A stretch of DNA of 64,000 nucleotides from Aeromonas allosaccharophila (GTDB taxonomy: Bacteria > Pseudomonadota > Gammaproteobacteria > Enterobacterales > Aeromonadaceae). Positions within the stretch are counted from its first letter, which is position 1. Every line of letters starts with the position of its first letter. The stretch spans positions 1 to 64,000 of the forward strand of contig NZ_CDBR01000107.1 in the NCBI RefSeq assembly GCF_000819685.1, read 5' to 3'. Position numbers and translations under genes: made by a program. The notes beneath the pieces were generated by a model. The model was not told where the DNA came from, did not search any database, and worked only from the letters and a program-made list of their open reading frames with translations. Positions 37,227 through 47,168 of this stretch are shown piece after piece.

Positions 37227-38686
37227 CTTTCTCCGCTTCCCAACTGCTGGCACTGCTTCCCCTGCTGTTGACCACCGGGGCCATGGCGGCCCTGATGCTG
37301 GCCATCGCCTGGCGCCGCTGTGTCACCACCGCCTTTACCGTGACCATTGTTGGCCTCAATCTGGCGCTGTTCTCGCTGCCCATCGTGATGGCGCAGGGGG
37401 ATCAAGGGGTCACCCCGCTGCTGCAAGTCGACAGTTACGCCGTCTTCTACATGGGACTGGTACTGATCGGCGCGCTGGCCACCTGTACCTTCGGCCAGTC
37501 ATGGTTGAAAGCCTACCCGGACAACCGGGAGGAGTTCTTCCTGCTGCTGTTGATCGCCACCGCCGGTGGTCTGGTGCTGGCTTGCTCCCGCCACCTCGCC
37601 TCTCTCTTTATCGGGATCGAGATGCTGACCCTGCCGATGTTCGGTCTGGTGGGCTACGCCTACCGCGAGCGCCACTCGCTGGAAGCGGCGGTGAAGTACA
37701 TGGTGCTCTCTGCCGCCGCCACCGCCTTCCTGCTGTTTGGCATGGCGCTGCTCTACGCACAGGCGGGCAGCCTGAGCTTTGCCGCCCTGGGGCAGACCCT
37801 GGCCGAGAGCCCGGCTCACCATCCGCTGCTGATGGGAGGTCTGGGTCTGATGCTGGTCGGCTTTGCCTTTAAATTGTCGCTCGCCCCCTTCCACCTCTGG
37901 ACCCCGGATGTCTATGAAGGTGCGCCGGCCCCGGTCGCCACCTTCCTCGCCACCGTGAGTAAGGTCGCGGTGTTTGCCGTACTGCTGCGCTTCTATCTGG
38001 CGGTACCGGCGGCGAGCGATCCCATGATCCACTGGCTGCTGGCGGCCATGGCGGTCATCTCTATCCTGGTCGGCAACCTGCTGGCGCTGGTGCAGACCAA
38101 CATCAAACGGATGCTGGGTTACTCCTCCATCTCCCACTTCGGCTATCTGCTGGCGGTGATCGTGGCGAGCCGCATCGGCCAGATGCCGGTGGAAGCAGCC
38201 GGGGTCTACCTGCTGATGTATCTGTTCACCAGCCTGGGTGCCTTTGGGGTGGTGAGCATGATGTCGAGCCCCTATCGCGGCAAGGATGCAGACTCCCTGC
38301 ACAGCTATCGCGGCCTGTTCTGGAAGCGCCCCTATCTGACTGCCGTGCTGACAGTGATGATGTTGTCGCTCGCGGGCATCCCGATGACGCTCGGCTTTAT
38401 CGGCAAGTTCTACCTCATCGGCGTCACCGTCGAGGCGCAGCTCTGGTGGCTCTCCGGCGCCATCGTGCTCGGCAGCGCGCTGGGTCTCTACTACTACCTC
38501 AAGGTGATGGTGACCCTCTATCTGCGCGAACCGGGTATGCAGCAGCGCGATGCCAGCGCCGACTGGGCACTCTCCTCCGGTGGCGTGGTGGTACTGCTCT
38601 CTGCGGCGCTGGTGGTGTTGCTGGGGCTCTATCCCCAGCCGGTCATCAGTCTGGTACAAGGGTTCCAGCACGTGGTATTGCAGTAA
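37223..38686 (+). CDS. nuoN: NADH dehydrogenase I subunit N
   Basis: NuoN is the third antiporter-like pump (487 residues, about 14 helices). [38 protein letters not shown] and [15 protein letters not shown] are typical. It is the last nuo gene and is followed by a strong terminator at 38721. Confidence 0.97.
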   Translation: MTFSASQLLALLPLLLTTGAMAALMLAIAWRRCVTTAFTVTIVGLNLALFSLPIVMAQGDQGVTPLLQVDSYAVFYMGLVLIGALATCTFGQSWLKAYPDNREEFFLLLLIATAGGLVLACSRHLASLFIGIEMLTLPMFGLVGYAYRERHSLEAAVKYMVLSAAATAFLLFGMALLYAQAGSLSFAALGQTLAESPAHHPLLMGGLGLMLVGFAFKLSLAPFHLWTPDVYEGAPAPVATFLATVSKVAVFAVLLRFYLAVPAASDPMIHWLLAAMAVISILVGNLLALVQTNIKRMLGYSSISHFGYLLAVIVASRIGQMPVEAAGVYLLMYLFTSLGAFGVVSMMSSPYRGKDADSLHSYRGLFWKRPYLTAVLTVMMLSLAGIPMTLGFIGKFYLIGVTVEAQLWWLSGAIVLGSALGLYYYLKVMVTLYLREPGMQQRDASADWALSSGGVVVLLSAALVVLLGLYPQPVISLVQGFQHVVLQ

Positions 38687-38720
38687 CCTTTACCGTCGTT
38701 AACCATCATCATTACCCGTC

Positions 38721-38748
38721 AAAACCGGCAGCCAAGGCTGCCGGTTTT
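38721..38748 (+). terminator. terminator of the nuo operon
   Basis: A thirteen-base-pair stem (AAAACCGGCAGCC / GGCTGCCGGTTTT) with a two-base apex (AA) is T-rich at its end and symmetric, so it may work on both strands. Confidence 0.9.
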
Positions 38749-38895
38749 CTATCTTTTTCGAACCGGATACGCGCAGCGCCGGCTCAAATTTATTCGTCTT
38801 TATAACGGCTTATGCAGGGTCACAAAATTTCGCAGGGTATTCAGCCAACCCCCTTGCTGATATATTGATAAAAGGCAGGAATGGAGTTCCGAGCG

Positions 38896-40026
38896 ATGAT
38901 GCAACCTTCTTTTCATCAATTTGATGTGCATCCACTGGCCGATGCATTGCTTCCCTACCAAGGGGAACGCCTCGATGTGTTGCTGGCCGAACAGGACGCC
39001 GCACGAGTTGCCGACCTGCAACAGCAGTGTCAGCGCCTCGACATTCAGCTCTGTGGCGCCATCTTTCCACGCCTGATAAGTCAGCATGGTTTTCATGAAC
39101 GGGGGGCCTGGCTGCTGCCCCGCCCCGCCGCCCACAACCCACTGCTGATCCCGCTTCCCGCTACCGCAACTGCCGATGAACTGGCTAGTGTCATCTGCGA
39201 GCAGCTAACCTCCCGGCTCGCACAATGGCCGGATGCACAACAAGCCCCCACCCTCTTTCTCACCTTTGACGCCATGATCCCCAACATCGCCTCCATCCTT
39301 GAGGGGATCTATCTGCGACTGGCGGACAGGGTCAACTATGCTGGCGTCAACGCAGGCAGCGGCCAGTTCACAGCCATCCCCTGTCTGTTTGACAATCACA
39401 GTTTGCTGGCGCAGGCGGTCAGCTGCGTCCTGCTGCCCCATCACAGCTATCCCTTGCTGGAACATGGCTATCAACTCACAGCTCAGCCCATGCTGGCCAC
39501 CAGCAGCGAGGGCAACAAGATCTCCTTTATCGACTGGGAGCCCGCCTTCAGCCGCTATCAATCCCTGATCCGGCAACAGTTCCAGCAACATCTCACCCCG
39601 GAGCAGTTCTACCAGTACGGCGTTCATCTGCCACTCGGGCTGCTCCGCGCCAATGGCGACGTGATCGTGCGGATCCCGGTCGCCGTCACCGAAGAGGGGG
39701 CGCTGCTCTGCGTCGGTGAAGTGCCGGATCACAGCATTCTCACCCTGCTCAAGGCGCCGCAGAGTCCGACCGCCCATGCCATCGAGCTGGCTGGCAAGCT
39801 CTGCCAAGATGGCGCCCCTGAACGCATCGAGCTCTACTACTGTGCCGGTCGCCAGCAGCACTTCGGCCAGCAGAGTCAGCTCGAAGTCACCACGCTCTTT
39901 ACTCACTGTGGTGCCCACGAACTGGTGGGAGCCCTCTCCCTTGGCGAGATTGGCAGCCTGCGGCCGGGAGACTATCCCCTGTTTCACAATGGCGCCATTC
40001 TCTGCAACGGGGAGGGACGACGATGA
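38896..40026 (+). CDS. FIST-domain sensory protein
   Basis: FIST domains are ligand-sensing modules, thought to bind small molecules such as amino acids, that occur with signalling proteins. Here a whole 376-residue cytoplasmic protein consists of FIST_N (with LFLTFDAMIPNIASILEGI and YAGVNAGSGQF) and FIST_C (ISFIDWEPAFSRYQSLI, then CGAHELVGALSLGEIGSL). There is no transmembrane segment and no output domain, so it must act through partners. The start at 38896 has GGAG nine bases upstream. ATG 38881 is a possible alternative, with AAGG five bases before it. The stop overlaps the start of the PAS/HD-GYP gene, so the partner is probably that protein. Confidence 0.85.
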   Translation: MMQPSFHQFDVHPLADALLPYQGERLDVLLAEQDAARVADLQQQCQRLDIQLCGAIFPRLISQHGFHERGAWLLPRPAAHNPLLIPLPATATADELASVICEQLTSRLAQWPDAQQAPTLFLTFDAMIPNIASILEGIYLRLADRVNYAGVNAGSGQFTAIPCLFDNHSLLAQAVSCVLLPHHSYPLLEHGYQLTAQPMLATSSEGNKISFIDWEPAFSRYQSLIRQQFQQHLTPEQFYQYGVHLPLGLLRANGDVIVRIPVAVTEEGALLCVGEVPDHSILTLLKAPQSPTAHAIELAGKLCQDGAPERIELYYCAGRQQHFGQQSQLEVTTLFTHCGAHELVGALSLGEIGSLRPGDYPLFHNGAILCNGEGRR

Positions 40027-41456
40027 ACAATGACCACGCCATGGCCATCGTCTGCGATCTCGCCCTCTGCATCGGTCGCGAGGTGACCCTGGATGCCTTG
40101 CTGACCAAGGTGCTGCAGCGCTTTCTGTTTCATTGCGCCTGCCCGGTGGGTCTGGTACTGCAACAGTTACCGCAGGGGGAGTACAAGATCATCAAGGCGA
40201 TCGGGGACGATCAGCTGCTGCAACATCAGGGAGTACCACTCACGCTGCCCCGCTGGCTCATCGATGGCGAGCAGTGCATCCTGCGCGCACCGCTGCCGCT
40301 GCCCGGCTCCCGCCCCTACTCCTTTGCCTATCGCTTGCAGATCGAAGGAGGATACCTGATGCTGCTGCTCTCCCCCACGCCGGAGCAGCAGGGAGAGCAA
40401 CTTTGCCATCTGTTCAGTCCCATCCTCGGCAACCTGGCCCGCGCCATTCAACTGTGCCGGGACAGCGAACAGCTCGCCCTGCGTCAGCAGGCAGAGCTGG
40501 TCGACATGCAGCGCTTCAACGAATCCCTGCTCAAGGCGATCCCCATCCCGGTATGCTACAAGGATGTCGAGGGACGCTTCATCAGTTGCAACCCGACCTT
40601 CACCCAGATGACCGGCCTCAGCAAAGCCGAGCTGCAGGGCAAGCGGGTGAACGAAATTCTGCCCCCGGAGATGGCCGACGAATACAATCAACGTGACCTT
40701 GAGGTACTGCGCAGCAGGCAACCGCAATATTTCGAGCACACCCTGTTTGACCGGGAAGGTCGGCGCTATCAGGTGCTCAATTTCAAAGATCTCTTCTACG
40801 ACCATCAGGGTGAAGTGGCAGGCATCATCAGTGCGCTGGTCGACATCACCCACATCAAGGAGAGCGAACTGCAGCAGCGTACCCTACTGTTCCAGACCAT
40901 AGCAGCACTCTCCTCCGCCATCGCCCACAAGGATCCCGGCACCGCAGGTCACGAACGGCGCGTACACGACCTGGCACTGGCCATCGGCCAGCATCTGCAA
41001 CTCTCGCAAGAACGCCTCGATGGGCTGGGCCTCGCGGCCATGGTGCACAACATCGGCCTGCTGCAGATCCCGGCAGAGATCCTCACCCGCCCCCGCAAAT
41101 TGAGAGAGGTGGAGTTCGAGCTGATCAAGCAGCATCCGCAGGCTGGCGTGGAGATCCTGCAGCAAATTGACTTCCCCTGGCCCATCACGGCCATCGTGCA
41201 GCAACATCATGAAAACATGGATGGCAGTGGCTACCCACAGGGGCTGGAGGGGGATGCCATCAGTCTGGAGGCGCGCATCATCCGGGTCGCCGACTCCCTG
41301 GCGGCCATGACGGCCCATCGCCCGTTCCGACGGGCCATGTCCCTTACCGATGCCTTCGCCGAGCTGACCCGTTATGCTGGCGTCCACTATGACGAACGGG
41401 TGGTCAGCGCCTGCTTTGCCGTGTGGCAAGCGGGCTACCGCTTTGCCCCCCTTTGA
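40023..41456 (+). CDS. PAS / degenerate HD-GYP signalling protein
   Basis: HD-GYP proteins hydrolyse cyclic-di-GMP. This 477-residue protein has an N-terminal GAF-like region (residues 1-155), a PAS domain (about 160-280, PVCYKDVEGRFISCNPTFTQMTG) and an HD-GYP domain. The metal-binding HD pair is replaced by His342-Asn343 (codons CAC AAC in MVHNIGLLQIP), and the following Lys is Leu. GYP at 403-405 (HHENMDGSGYPQGL) is kept. Loss of the aspartate should weaken or abolish catalysis, so it may be a sensor or a partner of the next protein. It overlaps the FIST gene by four bases. Confidence 0.93.
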   Translation: MNNDHAMAIVCDLALCIGREVTLDALLTKVLQRFLFHCACPVGLVLQQLPQGEYKIIKAIGDDQLLQHQGVPLTLPRWLIDGEQCILRAPLPLPGSRPYSFAYRLQIEGGYLMLLLSPTPEQQGEQLCHLFSPILGNLARAIQLCRDSEQLALRQQAELVDMQRFNESLLKAIPIPVCYKDVEGRFISCNPTFTQMTGLSKAELQGKRVNEILPPEMADEYNQRDLEVLRSRQPQYFEHTLFDREGRRYQVLNFKDLFYDHQGEVAGIISALVDITHIKESELQQRTLLFQTIAALSSAIAHKDPGTAGHERRVHDLALAIGQHLQLSQERLDGLGLAAMVHNIGLLQIPAEILTRPRKLREVEFELIKQHPQAGVEILQQIDFPWPITAIVQQHHENMDGSGYPQGLEGDAISLEARIIRVADSLAAMTAHRPFRRAMSLTDAFAELTRYAGVHYDERVVSACFAVWQAGYRFAPL

Positions 41457-41472
41457 CCGAGACAGGATCAAG

Positions 41473-43017
41473 ATGAGTTCAAGACCCGAACACCCCGTCA
41501 CTCAGCCGCCCATCGTCACCTCGCTACCAACAGCGGTGTTGCTCAGTCAGGTGATGGATCAGCTGCCCTACCGCGTCCTGCTCAAGAATACCCACTCCGT
41601 CTTCATCGCCTGCAACCGGCTGCTGGCCGACGATCTCGCCCTCACTCCGGCAGAGCTGGTCGGCAAATGCGATACCGACTTCTTCCCGGCCGAGCTGGCC
41701 CAACGCTATCGGGATGACGATCTGAAGGTGATGGCCAGCGGTATCACCCAGCGCCACGAGGAGCCCTATCTCAAGGGAGGCGAGGATCGCTGGCTCAGCA
41801 CCACCAAGTTTCCCCTGCGCGATGAGCTGGGGGACGTGATCGGGGTCGGCGTCTTCTTCGATGACATCACGGAAAAGAAACAACAGCAGGAGCGGTTGCA
41901 GCAATACACCTGGACGCTGGAGGCCATTAGTCGCGCCCATCACGCCATGCTCAGACAGGAGAACGAGCAGACGCTGCTGCAGGAGATCTGCGATGCCATC
42001 ACCTTCGACGGCCGCTTCTCCCTCGTTACCGTGCTACAGGAGGCTGCCGACCAGCGTGCCTTGCAGGTGCGGGCGCAGGCGGGCAACGTGGCCTGGTTTG
42101 CCAGCGACGACTGGCTTACCCGGGATCCGGCGCTGCACCACAACATTCGTGAAGGGAGTCTGTGTAACGAAGCGCTGGCAACCGAGCTCACTCACCACTC
42201 AACTACCCTGCGCACCCGCCTGCTGCTGCCGCTGCAATGGCACCCGACCTTGCGCGGCGGCCTGCTCATCCACAGCGAACAGGCCAGGGCCTTCACCGAT
42301 GAGGAAGTACACCTCTTCAGCCAGCTGGCCGACTACCTTGCCTATGGCCTGCAGGCACGTAGCACCCAGCAGGCTTACCTCGCCGCCCAGCGCGACAAGG
42401 TGCTGCATGCCCGCCAGCTGGAGCTGGCACTGGAGGATGCGCTGGGGGCCATCGCCGCCGTGCTGGAGCAGCGCGATCCCTACACCGCCGGCCACCAGAA
42501 GCATGTCGCTACTCTGGCGCTGGCTATCGGTCGCGAGCTGGCCCTGAACGACAAACAGTTGCGGGGGCTCTATCTCGGCGCCATGGTGCACGATATTGGC
42601 AAGATCCAGGTCCCGACCGATATCCTGACCAAGCCGGGCAGGCTGACCCCTCAGGAGTTCAATCTGGTCAAGGAGCACCCGACCGCTGGCTATCAGGTGC
42701 TGAAGGATATCGCCCTGCCCTGGCCCATCGCCCAGATGATCCACCAGCACCACGAGTTCATCGATGGCTCCGGCTACCCGGCGGGGCTCAAGGGGGATGA
42801 GATCCTGCTGGAAGCCCGCATTCTCACGGTGGCCGATATCGTCGAATCCATGTCCTCCGATCGTCCCTACCGCGCGGCGCTCGGCATTCCCCAGGCCAGA
42901 GCCCACATCATAGATCTGCGGGGCACCAAGCTGGATGCAGCGGTAGTGGACGCCTGCCTGCGCATTCTCGATCGCGGTGACTTCACCCCCCATGAGCTGG
43001 GCCACGGCCAAGCCTGA
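41473..43017 (+). CDS. PAS / GAF / HD-GYP cyclic-di-GMP phosphodiesterase
   Basis: This 514-residue protein has a PAS domain (about 25-145, VLLKNTHSVFIACNRLLADD), a GAF-like domain (about 165-300) and an intact HD-GYP domain: AGHQKHVATLA, HD at 373-374 in MVHDIGKIQVP, QHHEFIDGSGYPAGL with GYP at 434-436, and SSDRPYRAAL. It should degrade cyclic-di-GMP in the cytoplasm. ATG 41473 is chosen; the frame is open upstream from 41374 but overlaps the previous gene. It lies 16 bases after that gene, giving a FIST / degenerate HD-GYP / active HD-GYP operon that ends at a terminator. Confidence 0.94.
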   Translation: MSSRPEHPVTQPPIVTSLPTAVLLSQVMDQLPYRVLLKNTHSVFIACNRLLADDLALTPAELVGKCDTDFFPAELAQRYRDDDLKVMASGITQRHEEPYLKGGEDRWLSTTKFPLRDELGDVIGVGVFFDDITEKKQQQERLQQYTWTLEAISRAHHAMLRQENEQTLLQEICDAITFDGRFSLVTVLQEAADQRALQVRAQAGNVAWFASDDWLTRDPALHHNIREGSLCNEALATELTHHSTTLRTRLLLPLQWHPTLRGGLLIHSEQARAFTDEEVHLFSQLADYLAYGLQARSTQQAYLAAQRDKVLHARQLELALEDALGAIAAVLEQRDPYTAGHQKHVATLALAIGRELALNDKQLRGLYLGAMVHDIGKIQVPTDILTKPGRLTPQEFNLVKEHPTAGYQVLKDIALPWPIAQMIHQHHEFIDGSGYPAGLKGDEILLEARILTVADIVESMSSDRPYRAALGIPQARAHIIDLRGTKLDAAVVDACLRILDRGDFTPHELGHGQA

Positions 43018-43037
43018 ACTCGCTCATTGTCATAAAA

Positions 43038-43067
43038 AAACCGGCCAAATTTGGCCGGTTTCTGTTT
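43038..43067. terminator. bidirectional terminator between the HD-GYP gene and purL
   Basis: AAACCGGCCAAA / TTTGGCCGGTTT forms a near-perfect palindrome at 43038-43061, flanked by A-runs on the left and T-rich sequence on the right. It serves convergent genes on both strands. Confidence 0.88.
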
Positions 43068-43089
43068 TTATGCGCTTGCGCTGTCGCTA

Positions 43090-46000
43090 TTAACCCAGGC
43101 GGACCCGGGCGTTGCGGAACATCCGCATCCAGGCGCCGTCCTCGCCCCAGTTGTCCGGGTGCCAGGAGTTGGCCACGGTGCGGAACACCCGCTCCGGGTG
43201 CGGCATCATGATGGTGGCGCGACCGTCCGTGGTAGTGACGGCGGTGATACCATCCGGCGAGCCGTTCGGGTTGGCCGGGTACTGCTCGGTCACGCTGCCG
43301 CGGTTGTCGACAAAGCGCAGTCCTACCAGACCGCTCTGTTGCAGTGCGTTCAGGTGAGCGGCATCGCGCACCTCGACACGCCCTTCCCCGTGGGAGACGG
43401 CAATCGGCATCACGGAGCCCGCCATGCCAGCGAAGAAGGCCGAGGGGGACTCCTGCACCTGCACCAGACTGAAGCGGGCCTCGAAGCGCTCGGAGCGGTT
43501 GCGCACAAAGCGCGGCCACAGATCGGCGCCCGGGATGAGGTCGCGCAGGTTGGACATCATCTGGCAACCGTTGCACACGCCCAGAGAGAGCGTATCGCCA
43601 CGCTCGAAGAAGCGCTGGAACTGTTCGCGGGCGTTGTCGTTGAACAGGATGGACTTGGCCCAGCCTTCACCGGCACCCAGCACGTCACCGTAGGAGAAGC
43701 CGCCACAGGCCACCAGGGTATGGAACTCCTCCAGCTTGATACGACCGGAGAGAATGTCGCTCATGTGCACGTCCACCGCCGCGAAACCGGCACGGTCGAA
43801 CGCCGCCGCCATCTCCACGTGGGAGTTGACCCCCTGCTCGCGCAGCACGGCCAGACGGGGAGAAACCCCGCGGGCAATGTAAGGTGCAGCCACATCCTCG
43901 GACGGGTTGTAAGTCAGCTTGGCATGCAGACCCGGATCGGTGGCGTCCTGACGGGCCGCATGCTCACTGTCGGCGCACGCCGGATTGTCACGCAGACGCT
44001 GCATCTGCCAGCTGGTCTCGCCCCATATGGTGCGAAGGGCAGTGCGGCTGGCGCGATAGACCTCCTGACCGGCGCGCTGCAGGGTGATGAGATCCCCTTC
44101 GCGCACAGTGCCGAGCACATGAGAGCAGGCCGCCAGACCGTGACCGGCCAGCAGGGTCATCACCGCTTCTTTATCTTCACGGCGCACCTGAATGACGGCG
44201 CCCAGCTCCTCGTTGAACAGCGCCGGCAGCAGCTCGCCACCGATGCGATCGAGCTGGATGTCGAGGCCGCAGTGACCGGCAAACGCCATCTCGGTCAGGG
44301 TGACGAACAGGCCGCCATCAGAGCGGTCGTGATAGGCGATCAGCTTGCGATCGGCCACCAGCGCCTGAATGGCGTTGAAGAAGCCCTTGAGCTGAACCGG
44401 ATTGTCGAGATCCGGCGCCTTGTCGCCCAGCTGGCGATAGACCTGCGCCAGCGCCGAGGCGCCGAGGCGCTGCTTTCCGTTGCCAAGGTCGATGAGGATA
44501 AGGTCGGTTTCACCGAGATCGGTACGCAGCTGCGGCGTGACTGTGTTGCGCACATCCTCAACCCGAGCGAAAGCGGAGATGAGCAGGGAGAGCGGCGAGG
44601 TGACGCTTTGCTCCTTGCCATCCTGCTGCCAGCGGGTCTTCATCGACATGGAATCCTTGCCCACCGGAATGGTGATGCCCAAGGCCGGGCAGAGCTCTTC
44701 GCCTACCGCTTTGACCGCCTCATAGAGACCGGCATCTTCACCCGGGTGACCGGCAGCGGCCATCCAGTTGGCGGAGAGCTTGACCCGCTTGAGTGACCCG
44801 ATGTGGGTTGGCGCCAGGTTGGTGAGCGCTTCCGCTACCGCCATACGGGCAGAGGCGGCGTGGGAGAGCAGCGCGACCGGCGTGCGCTCACCCATCGACA
44901 TGGCTTCGCCGTGATAGCTGTCGTAGGTGGCGGCGGTGACGGCGCAATCGGCCACCGGGATCTGCCAGGGGCCAACCATCTGGTCGCGGTTAACGAGACC
45001 GGTCACGCTGCGATCGCCGATGGTGATGAGGAAGGATTTCTCCGCCACGGTCGGCAGGCGCAGTACCCGCTCGGCCGCGTCACTCAAAGTGATGCCATCG
45101 AGCTGGAGCGCTTTGCCTTGCGCAGGCAGGGTCACCACATCACGGTGCATCTTGGGCGCCTTGCCGAGCAGCACATCCAGCGGCAGATCGATGGGCTGGT
45201 TGTCAAAGTGGCTGTCAGAGAGGGTGAGATGCTTCTCTTCGGTCGCGGTGCCGATCACGGCGTAAGGCGCTCGCTCACGCTCGCACAGGGCCTTGAACAG
45301 CGGCAGCTTGTCCTGCGCCACCGCCAGCACATAACGCTCCTGGGATTCGTTGCACCAGATCTCCAGCGGGCTCATGCCCGGCTCGTCGCTCTGGATGGCG
45401 CGCAAATCGAAGCGACCGCCGCGCTCGCCGTCGTTGACCAGCTCCGGCATGGCGTTGGAGAGACCACCCGCCCCCACATCATGGATAAAGACGATGGGGT
45501 TGTCGTCACCCAGCTGCCAGCAGCGATCGATCACCTCCTGACAACGGCGCTCCATCTCGGGGTTGTCGCGCTGCACCGAGGCAAAATCGAGATCTTCGGC
45601 CGACTGGCCGGAGGCCATGGATGAAGCCGCGCCGCCGCCCAGACCGATGTTCATCGCCGGGCCACCCAGCACGATCAGCGCAGCGCCGACCGGGATCTCC
45701 CCTTTCTGGACATGTTCGGTGCGGATGTTGCCGATGCCGCCCGCCAGCATGATGGGCTTGTGGTAGCCACGCACCTCGACGCCGTTGTGGCTCGGCACCT
45801 CCTCTTCGAAGGTACGGAAGTAGCCGAGAATGGCCGGACGGCCGAACTCGTTGTTAAACGCGGCGCCGCCGAGCGGCCCCTCCTGCATGATGTCAAAGGC
45901 GCTGACGATGCGGCTCGGCTTGCCGAAATCCTGCTCCCAGGGCTGCTCGAAGCCGGGGATGCGCAGGTTGGAGACGGAGAAACCGACCAGACCCGCCTTG

Positions 46001-47019
46001 GGCTTGGCACCGCGACCGGTGGCACCCTCGTCGCGGATTTCGCCGCCGGAGCCGGTAGCGGCGCCCGGGAAGGGGGAGATGGCGGTCGGGTGGTTGTGGG
46101 TCTCCACCTTCATCAGGATGTCGACCTGCTCCTGGTGATACTGGTACTCGCCGCTGGCCGGGCTTGGGAAGAAGCGGCCACCCTGGCTCCCTTCCATCAC
46201 GGCGGCGTTGTCTTTATAGGCAGAGAGGACATAATCCGGCGTCTGCTCGAAGGTGTTCTTGATCATCTTGAACAGCGACTTGGGCTGCTGCTCGCCATCG
46301 ATGGTCCAGTCGGCATTGAAGATCTTGTGACGGCAGTGCTCGGAGTTCGCCTGGGCGAACATGTAGAGCTCGATGTCGTTGGGGTTACGACCCAGCTTGG
46401 TGAAGTTCTCCACCAGATAGTCGATTTCGTCGTCGGCCAGCGCCAGACCCAGCGCCACGTTGGCCTCAGCCAGTGCGGCGCGGCCACCGCCCAGTACATC
46501 CACCTGGGTAAAGGGACGCGGCTCATGGTGAGCAAACAGGGCAGCAGCTTCGCTCATCTCGGCAAACACCACTTCCATCATCCGATCATGCAGCACGGCG
46601 GCAATGGCGCTGCGCTGGGCGGCACTCAACTCACCCTTCATCGTCAGGTAATAAGCAATACCACGCTCCAGCCGCTTGACCTGTTTCAGGCCGCAGTTGT
46701 GGGCGATGTCGGTTGCTTTGGAAGACCAGGGGGAGATAGTGCCGGGACGGGGGGTAACAAGAAACAGCTGACCGCTGGGGGTGTGTTCGGGGATGGTCGG
46801 GCCGTAGCGCAAGAGCTGGCCCAAGGTCGCTCGCTCGGGGGGAGAGAGGGGGCTTGTCAGCTCGGCAAAGTGCACATACTCGGCATAGACATCCTCTATC
46901 TCTACTCCGCTCTCTACTCCGCTCTCTACTCCACTATCATTTCTCATCTGTGCGAAGCGTTGCAGCAGTTTTTGGACACGAAAATCAGACAGTGCTGGGG
47001 CACCACGCAAGATATCCAT
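43090..47019 (-). CDS. purL: phosphoribosylformylglycinamidine synthase (FGAM synthase)
   Basis: PurL converts FGAR, glutamine and ATP to FGAM, the fourth step of purine synthesis. The single-chain 1309-residue form has an N-terminal domain, two AIRS-type domains ([47 protein letters not shown]) and a C-terminal class I glutaminase with Cys in [11 protein letters not shown] and the His in PHPERVFR. The start at 47019 ([14 protein letters not shown]) aligns with E. coli PurL and has AAAGG upstream. A further in-frame extension to 47097 is not used. Near residue 30-40 there is a threefold SGVE repeat that E. coli lacks. Confidence 0.97.
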   Translation of the reverse strand: MDILRGAPALSDFRVQKLLQRFAQMRNDSGVESGVESGVEIEDVYAEYVHFAELTSPLSPPERATLGQLLRYGPTIPEHTPSGQLFLVTPRPGTISPWSSKATDIAHNCGLKQVKRLERGIAYYLTMKGELSAAQRSAIAAVLHDRMMEVVFAEMSEAAALFAHHEPRPFTQVDVLGGGRAALAEANVALGLALADDEIDYLVENFTKLGRNPNDIELYMFAQANSEHCRHKIFNADWTIDGEQQPKSLFKMIKNTFEQTPDYVLSAYKDNAAVMEGSQGGRFFPSPASGEYQYHQEQVDILMKVETHNHPTAISPFPGAATGSGGEIRDEGATGRGAKPKAGLVGFSVSNLRIPGFEQPWEQDFGKPSRIVSAFDIMQEGPLGGAAFNNEFGRPAILGYFRTFEEEVPSHNGVEVRGYHKPIMLAGGIGNIRTEHVQKGEIPVGAALIVLGGPAMNIGLGGGAASSMASGQSAEDLDFASVQRDNPEMERRCQEVIDRCWQLGDDNPIVFIHDVGAGGLSNAMPELVNDGERGGRFDLRAIQSDEPGMSPLEIWCNESQERYVLAVAQDKLPLFKALCERERAPYAVIGTATEEKHLTLSDSHFDNQPIDLPLDVLLGKAPKMHRDVVTLPAQGKALQLDGITLSDAAERVLRLPTVAEKSFLITIGDRSVTGLVNRDQMVGPWQIPVADCAVTAATYDSYHGEAMSMGERTPVALLSHAASARMAVAEALTNLAPTHIGSLKRVKLSANWMAAAGHPGEDAGLYEAVKAVGEELCPALGITIPVGKDSMSMKTRWQQDGKEQSVTSPLSLLISAFARVEDVRNTVTPQLRTDLGETDLILIDLGNGKQRLGASALAQVYRQLGDKAPDLDNPVQLKGFFNAIQALVADRKLIAYHDRSDGGLFVTLTEMAFAGHCGLDIQLDRIGGELLPALFNEELGAVIQVRREDKEAVMTLLAGHGLAACSHVLGTVREGDLITLQRAGQEVYRASRTALRTIWGETSWQMQRLRDNPACADSEHAARQDATDPGLHAKLTYNPSEDVAAPYIARGVSPRLAVLREQGVNSHVEMAAAFDRAGFAAVDVHMSDILSGRIKLEEFHTLVACGGFSYGDVLGAGEGWAKSILFNDNAREQFQRFFERGDTLSLGVCNGCQMMSNLRDLIPGADLWPRFVRNRSERFEARFSLVQVQESPSAFFAGMAGSVMPIAVSHGEGRVEVRDAAHLNALQQSGLVGLRFVDNRGSVTEQYPANPNGSPDGITAVTTTDGRATIMMPHPERVFRTVANSWHPDNWGEDGAWMRMFRNARVRLG
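46901..46936. repeat. threefold 12-base tandem repeat inside purL
   Basis: Units start at 46901, 46913 and 46925, the first two identical (TCTACTCCGCTC) and the third with changes at its end. In purL they code for SGVE repeated three times in a linker of the N-terminal domain. The unit length is a multiple of three, so copy-number changes keep the frame. Confidence 0.85.
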
Positions 47020-47068
47020 ATGACCTTTCTCACCAAGTTTTAAAGTGGGGGGGAATTGAGACGCGCGT

Positions 47069-47107
47069 ATTATAGGGATCTGGCTCACGCCGGACAAACG
47101 TTTTTCT
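47069..47107 (-). promoter_or_regulatory. purL: purL promoter with a PurR-like operator
   Basis: Read on the minus strand, TATAAT (47069-47074) is a perfect -10, with TTGTCC (47092-47097) as a weak -35 at 17 bases. The overlapping stretch 47092-47107 contains CAAACGTTTT, the core of the PurR operator, and matches the 16-base consensus at about 11 positions by eye. Purine repression is therefore likely. Confidence 0.45.
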
Positions 47108-47168
47108 CACTTCGTGCAGTGTGACTCTGCGCACACTCTCTGGTATAAAGGTGCCTCTTTTTTGACAA

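Noticed and set aside
45712..47043. 443-codon plus-strand frame opposite purL
   Set aside because: It is a shadow of the strongly conserved purL reading frame, with no ribosome site or motif.
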